Position numbers and translations under genes: made by a program | Part shown: one piece after another, positions 17,145 through 25,836 of the stretch | Numbering within the stretch: the first letter of the stretch is position 1 | Layout: each line of letters opens with the position of its first letter | The notes under the pieces: model-generated | What the model was told of the DNA's origin: nothing | The model's database searches: none | What the model saw: only the letters and a program-made list of their open reading frames with translations | Assembly: GCA_964410625.1 (NCBI GenBank) | Contig: CAYPHY010000004.1 | Location: 1-64,000, forward strand | Source of the DNA: CAYPHY01 sp964410625 | GTDB lineage: Bacteria > Chloroflexota > Anaerolineae > Promineifilales > Promineifilaceae | Length of the DNA stretch: 64,000 bases | Direction: 5' to 3'

Positions 17145-17297
17145 TGTGCTTCTCCTCACATTCATTGTTTGTAGCCTATCGGCCAACAAGCTTTTATATG
17201 TCCTACTATGTGAAGATTAGCAAAAGCCATTTAACACCCAATCAACGGCGTGTTAACGATTGGCTAAAGGGATGTTATGGACAGATTAACAACAGTG

Positions 17298-17415
17298 GAG
17301 CAATGAACAATGAGACAATGAGACAATGAACAATGCCTGCAACTCGTTCATTGTTCATTGTTCATTGTTCATTGTTCATTGTTCATTATTTCATTGTTCA
17401 TTGTTTCATTGTTCA
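17298..17415. repeat. Phrase repeat family A, second copy
   Basis: CAATGAACAATGAGACAATG on the left and repeated TTCATTGTTCATTG on the right: the words of family A first in one orientation and then in the other, around a short unique centre. It lies between phoR and the pstS promoter region. In 17145-17297 I see nothing definite; a Pho box is expected there from function, but I could not identify one with confidence. Confidence 0.8.
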
Positions 17416-18803
17416 TTTTCCACCTTCACCTCCGTCGGCAACGAAAAATAAAACGTACTCCCCTTCCCCTCTTTGCTCTTAACCCAGATACGGCCGCCAT
17501 GTGCCTGGACAATGTGCCGCGCAATTGCCAGTCCCAGCCCCGTCCCCCCTATACGGCGCGAGCGGGCGCGGTCTAACTTATAGAAACGCTCAAAAATACG
17601 GGATAAATCTTTCTTCGGTATCCCGACCCCCGTATCATGGATTTCTACGATTACCTCAGAACCGCCCGCTGTCGCTTCAATTCGCACCTCTCCGCCAGGG
17701 GGGGTGAATTTAATCGCATTATGCAGCAAGTTGGTCACCACCTGATGCATCCGTCCGGCATCGGCCAGTGCATAAGGCAGGGACTCCGGGATATTGAGCA
17801 GCAGCGATATATTTCCACGTTCAGCCTGCGGCCGCAATCGCTCGACCGGGATTAAGATGAGATCAGAAACGGCCGTTGGGCTGAGCTGGAGCGACACCTG
17901 TCCCGATTCAATCTGAGAAAGCTCCAGTAACTCCTCCACCATCTGCGTCATCGTATCCACTTCGCGCTGGGCGCGGTCGAGGAAGCGCGTTGCTGCTGGA
18001 GGATCATTCAATGCCCCGTCTTGTAACGTTTCCACCACCGCCCGCAACGAAGCTAACGGCGTACGCAACTCATGCGAGAGGTTGCTGATAAAGTCCCGCC
18101 GCACCGTCTGCAAACGCCGCACCTGCGTCAGGTCTTGTAAGATGACCAGATACCCACCACTCCCCTGTTGCTGAAATGGCGTGACGACCGCCTGTAAGAA
18201 TTGGTCAGCGCCAAACTCAACCGCCTCGACTTGCTCCTCGCCCATTTCGCGGCAACGCTGCCATAGCTCGATCAACTGGTAATGGCGGACAACGGCCGCA
18301 AACGACCGCCCCAACGCCTCTGCTTCAGCACTCTCCAACAAGCGGCCCGCCGCCGGGTTGAGCAACGTCACCTGACCAAGCTGGTCGGTAATCAACACCC
18401 CATCGGCCATATAGTCTAACACGGCCGCAAACTGCTGATGTTCCGCGCTTAACACCTCCACTTGCTCTTGCAGGCGTTCAACCATCTCATTAAACGCTCG
18501 TGCCAACTCGCCCGATTCATCCCGCGTGGTGGGCAAGATTCGCGCCCTGGTGTCCCCGGCAGCAATACGCCGGGCAACCTCGGTCAAATTGCGGATCGGC
18601 CGTGCCGTCCGTTCAGCGACCACAATGCCAACGATAATCGTCGCCAATACCGCAGCCAATCCGACCAGCTCAACCACGCGCCAAACACAATCGGGATCAT
18701 TCACACAAGCTGGCCGCATTAAATAGAACAGCATAATGGCAACGGCCGCGCTGTTGATCAGCAAAAAAGGAAGAATAACGCGCCAACGAATTTTAGGAAG
18801 CAT
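17406..18803 (-). CDS. phoR: Phosphate-regulon sensor histidine kinase
   Basis: 465 residues. Two N-terminal membrane helices (about 8-28 and 43-65) enclose a very short outer loop, followed by HAMP (RPIRNLTEVARRIAAGD), a PAS domain (about 120-220), the HisKA box with the phospho-accepting His in FISNLSHELRTPLASL, and an HATPase with N box LLHNAIKFTPPGGEV, G1 IHDTGVGIPKKD and G2 GTGLGLAIARHIV. The near absence of an outer sensor domain fits PhoR, which senses phosphate through PhoU-PstB. It lies just downstream of phoB, with repeat family B between. Confidence 0.92.
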   Translation of the reverse strand: MLPKIRWRVILPFLLINSAAVAIMLFYLMRPACVNDPDCVWRVVELVGLAAVLATIIVGIVVAERTARPIRNLTEVARRIAAGDTRARILPTTRDESGELARAFNEMVERLQEQVEVLSAEHQQFAAVLDYMADGVLITDQLGQVTLLNPAAGRLLESAEAEALGRSFAAVVRHYQLIELWQRCREMGEEQVEAVEFGADQFLQAVVTPFQQQGSGGYLVILQDLTQVRRLQTVRRDFISNLSHELRTPLASLRAVVETLQDGALNDPPAATRFLDRAQREVDTMTQMVEELLELSQIESGQVSLQLSPTAVSDLILIPVERLRPQAERGNISLLLNIPESLPYALADAGRMHQVVTNLLHNAIKFTPPGGEVRIEATAGGSEVIVEIHDTGVGIPKKDLSRIFERFYKLDRARSRRIGGTGLGLAIARHIVQAHGGRIWVKSKEGKGSTFYFSLPTEVKVENEQ

Positions 18804-18807
18804 AGGT

Positions 18808-18880
18808 ATGAGACTGTGAGATTAAGAGACTGGGAGATTTAGAAGATAAGAGTCTCCCAGTCTCTTAGTCTCCTAATCTC
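18808..18880. repeat. Phrase repeat family B between phoB and phoR
   Basis: AAGAGACTGGGAGATT is followed after a short spacer by GAGTCTCCCAGTCTCTTAG, forming a stem of about 14 bp within an 80-base gap. It could weaken readthrough from phoB to phoR. Confidence 0.75.
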
Positions 18881-18885
18881 CTCGC

Positions 18886-19629
18886 TTAGCCATCAAACCG
18901 GTAGCCAACCCCACGCACGGTGACAATGCGCGTCGCTTGGCTGGGGTCGGGTTCGATCTTTTCGCGCAGCCAGCGGACATGGACATCCACCGTGCGGCTG
19001 TTTCCGTCAAATGACCAGCCCCAAACGCGCTCCAGGATAAGGTCGCGAGAGAGGGCAATGCCGCGATGACGGGCCAGGAAAAGGAGCAAATCGAACTCCT
19101 TTGGTTTGAGGCGAATTGGACGGCCGTCTACCCGCACCTCTCGCCGCGTTTGGTCCACCGCCAGATTGCCAAACGTCAATAGAGGTTGGTTGATGGTTGC
19201 GTCGGCCGTTGTTTCTTGCCCAGATGTGCCGCCATTCTGCTGGGCAGCCAGGTCTTCCCGGATGAATTCTACCCGCCGCAATAAAGCCTTCACCCGCGCC
19301 AGCAACTCACGCATACTAAACGGCTTGGTCAGATAATCATCCGCACCCACTTCCAGGCCGACAATCTTATCCACCTCATCCGTGCGGGCGGTCAACATCA
19401 GGATAGGGACACTCATCTCCTTACGCAATAAGCGGCAAACCTCAAAACCATCCAGCTCCGGTAACATTACATCCAAGATGATTAAATCAGGCTGTCGCTC
19501 ACGGGCCAGATTCAAACCGGTCGGCCCATCACCGGCGCGGATCACCTCATATCCCTGGTTCACTAAGTTATATTCCAGGGTTTCAGACAGGGTTACATCA
19601 TCTTCAACCAGTAACACCGAACTTGCCAT
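18886..19629 (-). CDS. phoB: Phosphate-regulon response regulator (OmpR/PhoB family)
   Basis: 247 residues. The receiver domain (about 1-120) has acidic pocket EDD, the phospho-acceptor in LIILDVMLPELDG, the conserved Thr in MLTARTDE and Lys in DYLTKPFSM. After a short Gly/Thr linker comes an OmpR-type winged helix (about 150-245) with SRDLILERVWGW and SRTVDVHVRWLREKIE. It would be phosphorylated by the adjacent PhoR and activate pst genes under phosphate limitation. First gene of the phosphate block. Confidence 0.92.
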   Translation of the reverse strand: MASSVLLVEDDVTLSETLEYNLVNQGYEVIRAGDGPTGLNLARERQPDLIILDVMLPELDGFEVCRLLRKEMSVPILMLTARTDEVDKIVGLEVGADDYLTKPFSMRELLARVKALLRRVEFIREDLAAQQNGGTSGQETTADATINQPLLTFGNLAVDQTRREVRVDGRPIRLKPKEFDLLLFLARHRGIALSRDLILERVWGWSFDGNSRTVDVHVRWLREKIEPDPSQATRIVTVRGVGYRFDG

Positions 19630-19777
19630 TGTCTACACTTCTCCCACTGTTACCAACTACAGTATAGGTTCATTCTAACATGCCGGGCGAGAAAGCAACA
19701 ACGGATAGGTAAATAAACGGATAAGCGGTAACAACCCATCCGCTGCTTTCCCTATGCGTTGTTGTCATCTCAATCCG

Positions 19778-19805
19778 TTGTAGCCATTCTATCCTCTGAT
19801 ACAAT
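19778..19805 (+). promoter_or_regulatory. Possible leaderless promoter of tex
   Basis: TTGTAG (19778-19783) and TACAAT (19800-19805) with a 16-base gap; the expected first transcribed base is within a base or two of the ATG at 19813. No ribosome site precedes that ATG, so a leaderless mRNA is suggested. Confidence 0.4.
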
Positions 19806-19812
19806 CCTGCCT

Positions 19813-21942
19813 ATGTCATACGATAAACAAATAGCGGCCGAGCTAAATTTACGGCCGCACCAGGTCGCCGCTACCATCGAACTGCTCGACGGCGGCAACA
19901 CCATCCCCTTCATCGCCCGTTACCGCAAAGAGATGACCGGCAGCCTGGACGAAGAGCAACTGCGGCACGTGGCCGACCGGCTGCAACGATTACGTGCCCT
20001 GGATGATCGCCGGACGACGATCCTTGCCGCCATTGAAGCACAAGGACAATTGACCCCGGAACTACGCCAACGACTGCTGGCGGCCGATACGCTGACTGCC
20101 CTGGAAGACCTCTACCAACCCTATAAGCCTAAACGTCGCACCCGCGCCAGCATCGCCCGCGAAAAGGGTCTGGAACCGCTGGCAACGCTTATCCTGGAGC
20201 AGCCGCGCAGCAACAAGACGGCCGCGCAACTCGCCGCCCCCTTTCGCAACGAGCAAGTGCCAACGGCCTATGACGCCCTCGCCGGAGCGCGGGACATCGT
20301 CGCCGAAATCATCAGCGACCACGCCGATGTACGCCAGCGGCTGCGCGAAAAAGCGTTGCAATGGGCTACTATTCACTGCCAGAAAGTCAAAGACGCCCAG
20401 GACGAACGCCGCGTCTATGAACTCTATTATGATTATGAAGGGCGCGTATCCCGTTTGCGGCCGCACCAAATCCTGGCCATCAATCGCGGGGAAGCCGAAA
20501 AAGTGCTGCGCGTTAGCATCGAAATCCCCGAAAAGGATTGGTTGCTGGCGATTCGCGGCAACTTTCGGCCAGACGGAGCCTCTCCGCTGGCGGCCGAGCT
20601 ACAAGCAGCCATTGAGGATGCCGCCAAACGGTTGCTAATCCCGGCCATCGAGCGAGATGTGCGGCGTACTCTCTCTGAACAAGCGGATGCCCATGCCATC
20701 ACCGTCTTCGCTCGCAACCTTCGCGGGCTGCTCAGCCAGCCACCAGTCAGTGGTCAAACCGTCCTGGCCCTCGACCCCGGTTTTCGCACCGGCTGCAAAG
20801 TAGCCGTCATTGGGCCAACTGGCAAAGTACTGGATACCGGCACAATTTACCCTCACCCGCCGCAAAATCGCCAGGGTGAAGCACTGGCAACCATGACCAG
20901 GCTCATTGAGCGTCATGGCGTGAGCGTGATCGCCATTGGCAACGGCACTGCCTCTCGTGAGACGGAACAGTTAGTAGCCCGGCTGACGCGCAAGCTGGAA
21001 AACGTCCATTACCTGATAGTGAATGAGGCAGGAGCCAGCGTTTACAGTGCCAGTCCATTGGCGCGGGCAGAGCTGCCGGAGCTGGATGTCTCCTTGCGAG
21101 GAGCGGTGTCCATCGGCCGTCGCGTCCAGGACCCATTGGCCGAACTGGTCAAGATTGACCCCAAATCTATCGGCGTTGGCCTCTACCAGCATGACGTTGA
21201 CCAAAAGCAGTTGACCGCTTCCCTCAACGATGTGGTTGAATCAGTTGTCAATCGCGTAGGGGTTGAGGTGAACACAGCCTCACCAGCGTTGTTGACCCAT
21301 GTAGCCGGAATTGGCCCGACCCTGGCTGAACGCATCGTGCAATACCGTGATGAGCGCGGCCCTTACCCAAATCGCAAGGCATTGCTCAATATTTCCGGGC
21401 TGGGGGCGAAGGCGTTTGAGCAAGCAGCCGGTTTTTTGCGTATCCGCGAGGGGGACAATCCGCTGGACGCCAGCGCCATCCACCCCGAAAGCTATCGGGT
21501 CGCAACCGCCTTACTGGCCAAAGCAGCTCTCTCGCCGCAAACACCAGCGGCCGAACGTGCCCAACCGTTGCAAGCACTCCATGAAAAGCAACCGCTCGAG
21601 CAGTTAGCGGCCGAACTCAACACCGGCGTCCCCACCCTCGAGGACATTTTTGAGCAACTCGTCCGTCCCGGCCGCGACCCGCGTGAGGAACTACCGCCAC
21701 CCATTCTGCGCAGCGATGTCCTTTCAATGGATGATCTACGCCCTGGCATGTTGCTCAATGGCACTGTACGCAATGTGGTGGACTTTGGCGCGTTTATTGA
21801 TATTGGCGTCAAGCAAGACGGCCTGCTCCATCGCACGCAAATACCGGAGGAGATCAGGCTAGGCGTTGGCGACGTGGTTGAAGTGACAATTCGACAGGTG
21901 GAAGCGGAGCGCGGCCGAATCAGCCTCGGTTGGCCTGCTTAG
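19813..21942 (+). CDS. tex: Tex-like RNA-binding transcription accessory protein
   Basis: 709 residues, slightly short of the usual 720-790. Tex binds RNA and affects transcription and ribosome-linked processes. Order: N-terminal helical region (LNLRPHQVAATIELLDGGNTI, FIARYRKEMTGSLDEEQ), YqgF/RNase H-like domain (VLALDPGFRTGCKVAV), helix-hairpin-helix repeats (GIGPTLAERIVQYRDERGP, ISGLGAKAFEQAAGFLRI) and a C-terminal S1 domain (LRPGMLLNGTVRNVVDFGAF). The start MSYDK at 19813 matches the family; the frame is open from 19759, upstream of the putative -10 box. It appears monocistronic. Confidence 0.93.
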   Translation: MSYDKQIAAELNLRPHQVAATIELLDGGNTIPFIARYRKEMTGSLDEEQLRHVADRLQRLRALDDRRTTILAAIEAQGQLTPELRQRLLAADTLTALEDLYQPYKPKRRTRASIAREKGLEPLATLILEQPRSNKTAAQLAAPFRNEQVPTAYDALAGARDIVAEIISDHADVRQRLREKALQWATIHCQKVKDAQDERRVYELYYDYEGRVSRLRPHQILAINRGEAEKVLRVSIEIPEKDWLLAIRGNFRPDGASPLAAELQAAIEDAAKRLLIPAIERDVRRTLSEQADAHAITVFARNLRGLLSQPPVSGQTVLALDPGFRTGCKVAVIGPTGKVLDTGTIYPHPPQNRQGEALATMTRLIERHGVSVIAIGNGTASRETEQLVARLTRKLENVHYLIVNEAGASVYSASPLARAELPELDVSLRGAVSIGRRVQDPLAELVKIDPKSIGVGLYQHDVDQKQLTASLNDVVESVVNRVGVEVNTASPALLTHVAGIGPTLAERIVQYRDERGPYPNRKALLNISGLGAKAFEQAAGFLRIREGDNPLDASAIHPESYRVATALLAKAALSPQTPAAERAQPLQALHEKQPLEQLAAELNTGVPTLEDIFEQLVRPGRDPREELPPPILRSDVLSMDDLRPGMLLNGTVRNVVDFGAFIDIGVKQDGLLHRTQIPEEIRLGVGDVVEVTIRQVEAERGRISLGWPA

Positions 21943-21951
21943 GAAATCCGC

Positions 21952-22034
21952 AAGCTCACGCAAAGTACGCCAAGTCGCAGAGCAAAGATAGGAGACTGGA
22001 TAACTTGGCGACCTTTGCGACTTTGCGTGAGCTT
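21952..22034 (+). terminator. Terminator-like hairpin after tex
   Basis: AAGCTCACGCAAAG (21952-21965) pairs perfectly with 22021-22034, and inner words (GCCAAG/CTTGGC) can extend the structure. The right arm runs into a stretch of T residues, as in an intrinsic terminator. The wording (ACGCAAAGTACGCCAAGTCG) also looks like another phrase-repeat family. Confidence 0.7.
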
Positions 22035-22054
22035 TTTTTCACGGCCGATACTGC

Positions 22055-22225
22055 TCAAAAAACTGTTACTATCGGTTCGGCCGTTCCGTCCTGGGCTATC
22101 GTGACGGCCGTTGTTCCATTCTCATCCACGCCGCCACGACACCCCATAACCACGCCACTAACGGCAATCAATGTTAACAATCGCCGGAACCGCGCGAGCG
22201 TTTGGTTAACATTTATCAGCTTCAA
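22055..22225 (-). CDS. Possible 56-residue lipoprotein
   Basis: A frame with TTG start at 22225 and TGA at 22055-22057 encodes a basic N-terminus, a hydrophobic stretch (RRLLTLIAVSGVVMGC) and a lipobox-like end with Cys, then a short polar tail ending in EPIVTVF. The signal-like pattern and its place 7 bases after the VOC gene on the same strand are the only support. No clear ribosome site; chance remains possible. Confidence 0.3.
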   Translation of the reverse strand: MKLINVNQTLARFRRLLTLIAVSGVVMGCRGGVDENGTTAVTIAQDGTAEPIVTVF

Positions 22226-22232
22226 GAAGCAC

Positions 22233-22829
22233 TTATTGTCTTACAGTTGCATACGGGTCTTTGGCCGAACGATCGGCCGAGAGCGTCCGTGTTGCTCGTT
22301 GCGTCAATCGTTCAATCGCATCCGCCAGATGTTCGTCACTAATTGCATAATCACCGCGTTCGACGCGCAAACAATGCGCCTCATGCAAGACATCGGCGTG
22401 AGTGGCCCCCACCGGTGGCTCAAACTTATATGAGGCTAATTCATACAGCTGCCCCAACGGATCGCGGAAGTAAATCGAGTACATAAACCCGCGATCAATT
22501 TCACCCGAATTTGAAATCTCGCGCTCTTCCAGTCGCTTTTGCACCTGCGTATAAGTAGCCCGCGAGACGGTGAATGCGATGTGGTGAAGATTACCAATCC
22601 CTTCTGGATTGGGTGTCGGGTCTGGTTTGCGAGTTTCATTGGTAAAGACTGTGATCAGGCGGCCGTCTCCTGGATCGAAATATAAATGACTCTCCTCCGG
22701 CACATCCAGATTCGGCTGCTCAAAGATGAAGGGCATCCCCAACACCCCTTCCCAAAAATCAATCGAACTCTGCCGGTCAGCGCCAATTAGTGTAATATGA
22801 TGAACACCCTGTGTCTGTAACTTTTGCAT
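22233..22829 (-). CDS. VOC-family (glyoxalase/dioxygenase fold) protein
   Basis: 198 residues with the two beta-alpha-beta-beta-beta halves of the vicinal oxygen chelate fold. GVHHITLIGADRQSSIDFW begins the first half with a metal histidine, NLHHIAFTV starts the second with another, and FRDPLGQLYELAS carries the terminal metal glutamate. It is probably a metal-dependent ring-cleaving dioxygenase or related enzyme. It resembles the longer VOC protein at 24178-25122, so the two may have related substrates, which are unknown. Confidence 0.75.
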   Translation of the reverse strand: MQKLQTQGVHHITLIGADRQSSIDFWEGVLGMPFIFEQPNLDVPEESHLYFDPGDGRLITVFTNETRKPDPTPNPEGIGNLHHIAFTVSRATYTQVQKRLEEREISNSGEIDRGFMYSIYFRDPLGQLYELASYKFEPPVGATHADVLHEAHCLRVERGDYAISDEHLADAIERLTQRATRTLSADRSAKDPYATVRQ

Positions 22830-22838
22830 GATTCGCCT

Positions 22839-23099
22839 CTATCTATTGTATGCTTCGCGTCTGTGTGCTATTCGCCATACTGTAATTTGTCTTGCATCAT
22901 CCTCTATTTCATAGAGAATGCGATAATCACCAATACGTAATCGCCAATCAAAGCGACTCCCCGCCAATTTGCGACTATTCGATGGTCGCGGATCATTCGC
23001 CAGTTTTTGCAATCCCAGATCAACGCGCTTACGCGCCTCCAAAGTAAGACGCTTTCGCTCCGTAATTGCCGAAGGAGTAAGTAAGACCCTATAGGTCAC
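22839..23099 (-). CDS. RelE/ParE-family toxin
   Basis: 86 residues, the normal toxin size. MTYRVLLTPSAITERKRL, LGLQKLANDPRPSNSRKL and the C-terminal FDWRLRIGDYRILYEIEDD with WRIAHRREAYNR match the RelE mRNA-interferase fold; the LRIGDYRIxY strand and the terminal HRR segment are the hallmark. It lies 5 bases after its antitoxin gene. RelE members usually cut mRNA on the ribosome; ParE members poison gyrase. The HRR ending favours RelE. Confidence 0.85.
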   Translation of the reverse strand: MTYRVLLTPSAITERKRLTLEARKRVDLGLQKLANDPRPSNSRKLAGSRFDWRLRIGDYRILYEIEDDARQITVWRIAHRREAYNR

Positions 23100-23104
23100 A
23101 GCTT

Positions 23105-23344
23105 CTATAACTCCTCATCCAGGAGCAAGCTCAGCTCAATTGCCTCTGCTTTTTCACCGCGGACTTCATCTATTAGGAGTCGATCAACTGCATCTTGTAA
23201 ATGAGGTGGTAACGATTCCCAATCCATTTCCTCTAGCAATTGTCGCAGAAACGCCAGGTAATCCTCGGCAGAAACAATGACCTCAATAAGGTGACCACTA
23301 TCATCGTATACCAACTTTGGGGGTGTTTGCATCAACATGACCAT
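23105..23344 (-). CDS. Antitoxin of the RelE-type module
   Basis: 79 residues, acidic, on the same strand and directly upstream of the toxin. The short N-terminal strand (PKLVYDDSGHLIEVIVSAEDY) resembles Phd/prevent-host-death-type or related antitoxins that wrap the toxin with their C-terminus. Assignment rests mainly on size, acidity and linkage. The start could be ATG 23344 or one of the nearby internal ATGs (23338, 23332). Neither gene of the pair contains CGGCCG. Confidence 0.7.
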   Translation of the reverse strand: MVMLMQTPPKLVYDDSGHLIEVIVSAEDYLAFLRQLLEEMDWESLPPHLQDAVDRLLIDEVRGEKAEAIELSLLLDEEL

Positions 23345-23408
23345 AACAATTAACCTCTATGCAATTATAGCTTACCAGGTGATATAGTGATAACGGCCGT
23401 TTGTCATC

Positions 23409-24047
23409 TTATAACGTCGTCAAAAGACGTTTCGCATGGTCAATCTCGTCCTGATTGATCGTGTGGCCCATGCGTGGGTAGATGCGTTTTGTCACCGTGC
23501 CTTGCAAAGCGGTAAACACGGCCGCCGTCTCCTCCACTCGCGCCAGTGGGATATGCGGGTCTACGTCGCTACAGCCGAGAAAGACAGGCATCCCATCCAG
23601 CGAGCCGGGATAGTCACGTGGCGTTCCTGGCGGGCCGATCACACCCCCGCTGAAAGCCAGCAAGCCGCCATAGCGGCGGGCATAGCGGGCGACAAATTCA
23701 CTTGCCAGACAAGCCCCCTGAGAAAAGCCGCCGATGACAATCTGCTTGGCCGCAAAACCCGCTTCTTCCACTTGACTCACCAGATCGCTGATCACCCGCA
23801 AGCCCGACGACAACCCCGGCTGGTTGCTCTCCATCGGGGCGAGAAAGCTATTCGGATACCAGGTGTTGCCCCTGGCCTGGGGCGCAAGATAAGCCAGGTC
23901 CGGCTGCTCAAACACCTCCGCCAGTTCCAAAATGTTGGCGGCCGATGCCCCCCGCCCATGCACCAAAATCACTACCCCTCGCGCTTCTTCCAAAGGGACC
24001 CCGGCCGCATACACCGGCTGTCCCTGATGTGGTCCGTTTTCGCTCAT
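23409..24047 (-). CDS. Carboxylesterase/phospholipase-type alpha/beta hydrolase
   Basis: 212 residues, typical of the small YpfH/carboxylesterase 2 group. VVILVHGRGASA forms the oxyanion loop, GGFSQGACLA holds the nucleophile Ser, GCSDVDPHIPL the Asp and RMGHTINQDE the His, so the triad is complete. It would hydrolyse small carboxylic esters or lysophospholipids in the cytoplasm (no export signal). It follows the toxin-antitoxin module but is probably a separate unit, flanked upstream by a family D repeat. Confidence 0.85.
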   Translation of the reverse strand: MSENGPHQGQPVYAAGVPLEEARGVVILVHGRGASAANILELAEVFEQPDLAYLAPQARGNTWYPNSFLAPMESNQPGLSSGLRVISDLVSQVEEAGFAAKQIVIGGFSQGACLASEFVARYARRYGGLLAFSGGVIGPPGTPRDYPGSLDGMPVFLGCSDVDPHIPLARVEETAAVFTALQGTVTKRIYPRMGHTINQDEIDHAKRLLTTL

Positions 24048-24067
24048 ACCATCTAACTCCCTATTAT

Positions 24068-24135
24068 GAAGTAGTCAGTGGCAGTGGGCAGTAGGCAGTA
24101 TTAATTCCTCTGACTGCCTACTGCCCACCGCCCCC
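24068..24135. repeat. Phrase repeat family D (GGCAGTAGGCAGTGGGCAGT)
   Basis: GTGGCAGTGGGCAGTAGGCA is followed by CTGACTGCCTACTGCCCACC, an inverted arrangement. Family D returns at about 28745-28797, 45795-45885 and 52446-52580. Family B words follow at 24145-24197, so two families sit side by side here. Confidence 0.8.
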
Positions 24136-24177
24136 TGTTTACTAACCCTAATCTCCAATCTCTAATCTCTTATTCTC

Positions 24178-25122
24178 TCAGTCTCCTAGTCTCCCAATCT
24201 CCGGCAACGCCTCCTCAATCTCTGCTCGTCGCGGTTCATACCAGGGCGGCAGCTTGAGGCTTGTCCCTAGCTCCTCGACCGATTCATCGTAGAGAAAACC
24301 AGGGGCGTCGGTGGCGATTTCAAACAAGACCCCTCCCGGCGTGCGGAAGTAGATCGAGTGAAAGTATTGTCGGTCCTGCACCGGCGTCACACTTTGCCCT
24401 AGTTGGCGCAACGCCGCCTGATATTCAAGCTGCTCAGCATCGTCTACCGTGCGGAAGGCGATATGGTGGATCGAACCGCCACCAAAACGGCCGCGCGGCT
24501 GCCCTGGCCGGTGGAGAATATCCACATACAGGCCAATATCATTGGATGCACCCTGATAACGGTAGCGACTCCCCTCCTGCCCAACAAAGGTGTAGGCCAT
24601 GCCATTCATCAGCAACTCGGCCGTTGGCTCCACTCGCTCCAGCCACAGCGTTACCCCATGAAAGCCACGCAGCGCATGTTCCTCCGGAACCGGTCCCTCC
24701 TCCCAATGGTGGAAGGTCGCCGGAGCGTCGCTGGCAACCAGTTCCAGCCCCATCCCATCCGGGTCTTTGAAGGGGATCACTTGTTCGCCAAAGCGCGTTT
24801 GCGCTTCTCCAAGGATCACGCCAGCGGCCGTCAACCGTTCGCGCCAATAATCAACGGAGTCTTGGTGAATGGTGTAAGCGGCCGCGGCCGTCTCCCCATT
24901 TCCCACCACGCCGCGCTTCACATACGGCCAGGGGAAAAAGGTCATCACTGTCCCCGGCGTGCCGATCTTGTCGGCAAAATAGAGGTGGTACGTCCCTGGA
25001 TCATCAAAATTAACAGTCTTTTTCACTAGCCGTTGCCCCAGCAGATGATGGTAGAAATCCACCGTCCGCTGTGCATCTCTGGCAATGGCCGTGATATGGT
25101 GCAGCCCTTGTATTGGTTGCAT
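24178..25122 (-). CDS. Ring-cleaving-dioxygenase-like VOC protein
   Basis: 314 residues with two VOC modules, like PcpA/LinE-type extradiol dioxygenases and the MhqO group. MQPIQGLHHITAIARDAQR carries the first metal His, GFHGVTLWLERVEPTAELL opens the second half, GSIHHIAFRTVDDAE gives a second His and FRTPGGVLFEIATD the metal Glu. Such Fe(II) enzymes cleave hydroquinone- or catechol-type rings. ATG 25122 follows GGAGTG; the longer frame from 25206 is encoded by repeat family E. The C-terminal residues fall at a family B repeat. Confidence 0.8.
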   Translation of the reverse strand: MQPIQGLHHITAIARDAQRTVDFYHHLLGQRLVKKTVNFDDPGTYHLYFADKIGTPGTVMTFFPWPYVKRGVVGNGETAAAAYTIHQDSVDYWRERLTAAGVILGEAQTRFGEQVIPFKDPDGMGLELVASDAPATFHHWEEGPVPEEHALRGFHGVTLWLERVEPTAELLMNGMAYTFVGQEGSRYRYQGASNDIGLYVDILHRPGQPRGRFGGGSIHHIAFRTVDDAEQLEYQAALRQLGQSVTPVQDRQYFHSIYFRTPGGVLFEIATDAPGFLYDESVEELGTSLKLPPWYEPRRAEIEEALPEIGRLGD

Positions 25123-25147
25123 CTTACACACTCCTTGAAAAGAAAAG

Positions 25148-25240
25148 TGGAGCAGTATAGTAGTTATTGGGGTATTGGTTATTAGTCTATTTGCTAAACG
25201 CTTCAATAGACCACTATACTAATAGACCATTACACAATCT
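25148..25240. repeat. Phrase repeat family E (TATTGGTCTATTGGTGTATT)
   Basis: GGTATTGGTTATTAGTCTAT and the opposite-sense AATAGACCACTATACTAATA share one vocabulary. The family recurs at about 43140-43222 and 51585-51675. It lies upstream of the dioxygenase and of the divergent GNAT gene. Confidence 0.75.
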
Positions 25241-25353
25241 GCTGGTTTACATATAGTCGATCACCAGCGCCATGCGACTATCCTGATAATCAAATCGCTT
25301 CGATGACAATACTTAGTATCATGGATTCAGGCAAAGATAGCAAGGAGCAACCG

Positions 25354-25836
25354 ATGGTACGCTTAATTCCCATGACTGAGGATCAGTTTCAAGCCTATTT
25401 ACAACGTGGAGTAGCGGAATATGCCCAGGAGCATGTCAAAACTGGCAATTGGCATCCTTCCGAAGCGTTACAAAAATCGGCCGCTCAGTACCAGCAACTC
25501 CTTCCCGATGGGTTAGCCTCCAAGGACCAACACCTCTTCTCAATTCAGGATGAGTCATCTGAGGCTATCGTCGGGCTGCTTTGGTTCGCCGTGCGCGAAC
25601 AAGGCCAACGGCCGACCGCCTTCATCTATGACTTTCAGATATATGAGCAATTTCAGCGGCAAGGCTACGGCCGACAAGCCCTACACGCCCTGGAAGACAA
25701 AGTCCGCGAACTAGACATTGACACCATCGCCCTCCACGTCTTCGGCCACAACCACGCTGCCATCGCCCTCTACAAAAAAGCAGGCTACGAAATCACCAAT
25801 CTCCAAATGGCAAAGAAGGTAGACAAATATGGATGA
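25354..25836 (+). CDS. GNAT-family N-acetyltransferase
   Basis: 160 residues. The core GNAT motif A is FIYDFQIYEQFQRQGYGRQA (acetyl-CoA pyrophosphate loop QRQGYG), followed by IALHVFGHNHAAIALYKKAGY, the motif B region with the catalytic-type Tyr. ATG 25354 follows AAGGAG; an upstream ATG at 25303 has no such site. The substrate amine is unknown. It overlaps the following Xre gene by 8 bases, so the two are co-translated. Confidence 0.85.
   Translation: MVRLIPMTEDQFQAYLQRGVAEYAQEHVKTGNWHPSEALQKSAAQYQQLLPDGLASKDQHLFSIQDESSEAIVGLLWFAVREQGQRPTAFIYDFQIYEQFQRQGYGRQALHALEDKVRELDIDTIALHVFGHNHAAIALYKKAGYEITNLQMAKKVDKYG

Noticed and set aside
17145..17297. Pho box upstream of pstS
   Set aside because: A PhoB site is expected from function, but no convincing pair of direct repeats with the right spacing could be picked by eye.
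21930..22433. 167-codon plus-strand open frame after tex
   Set aside because: It overlaps the tex terminator hairpin and the 3' end of the VOC gene on the other strand and shows no motif.
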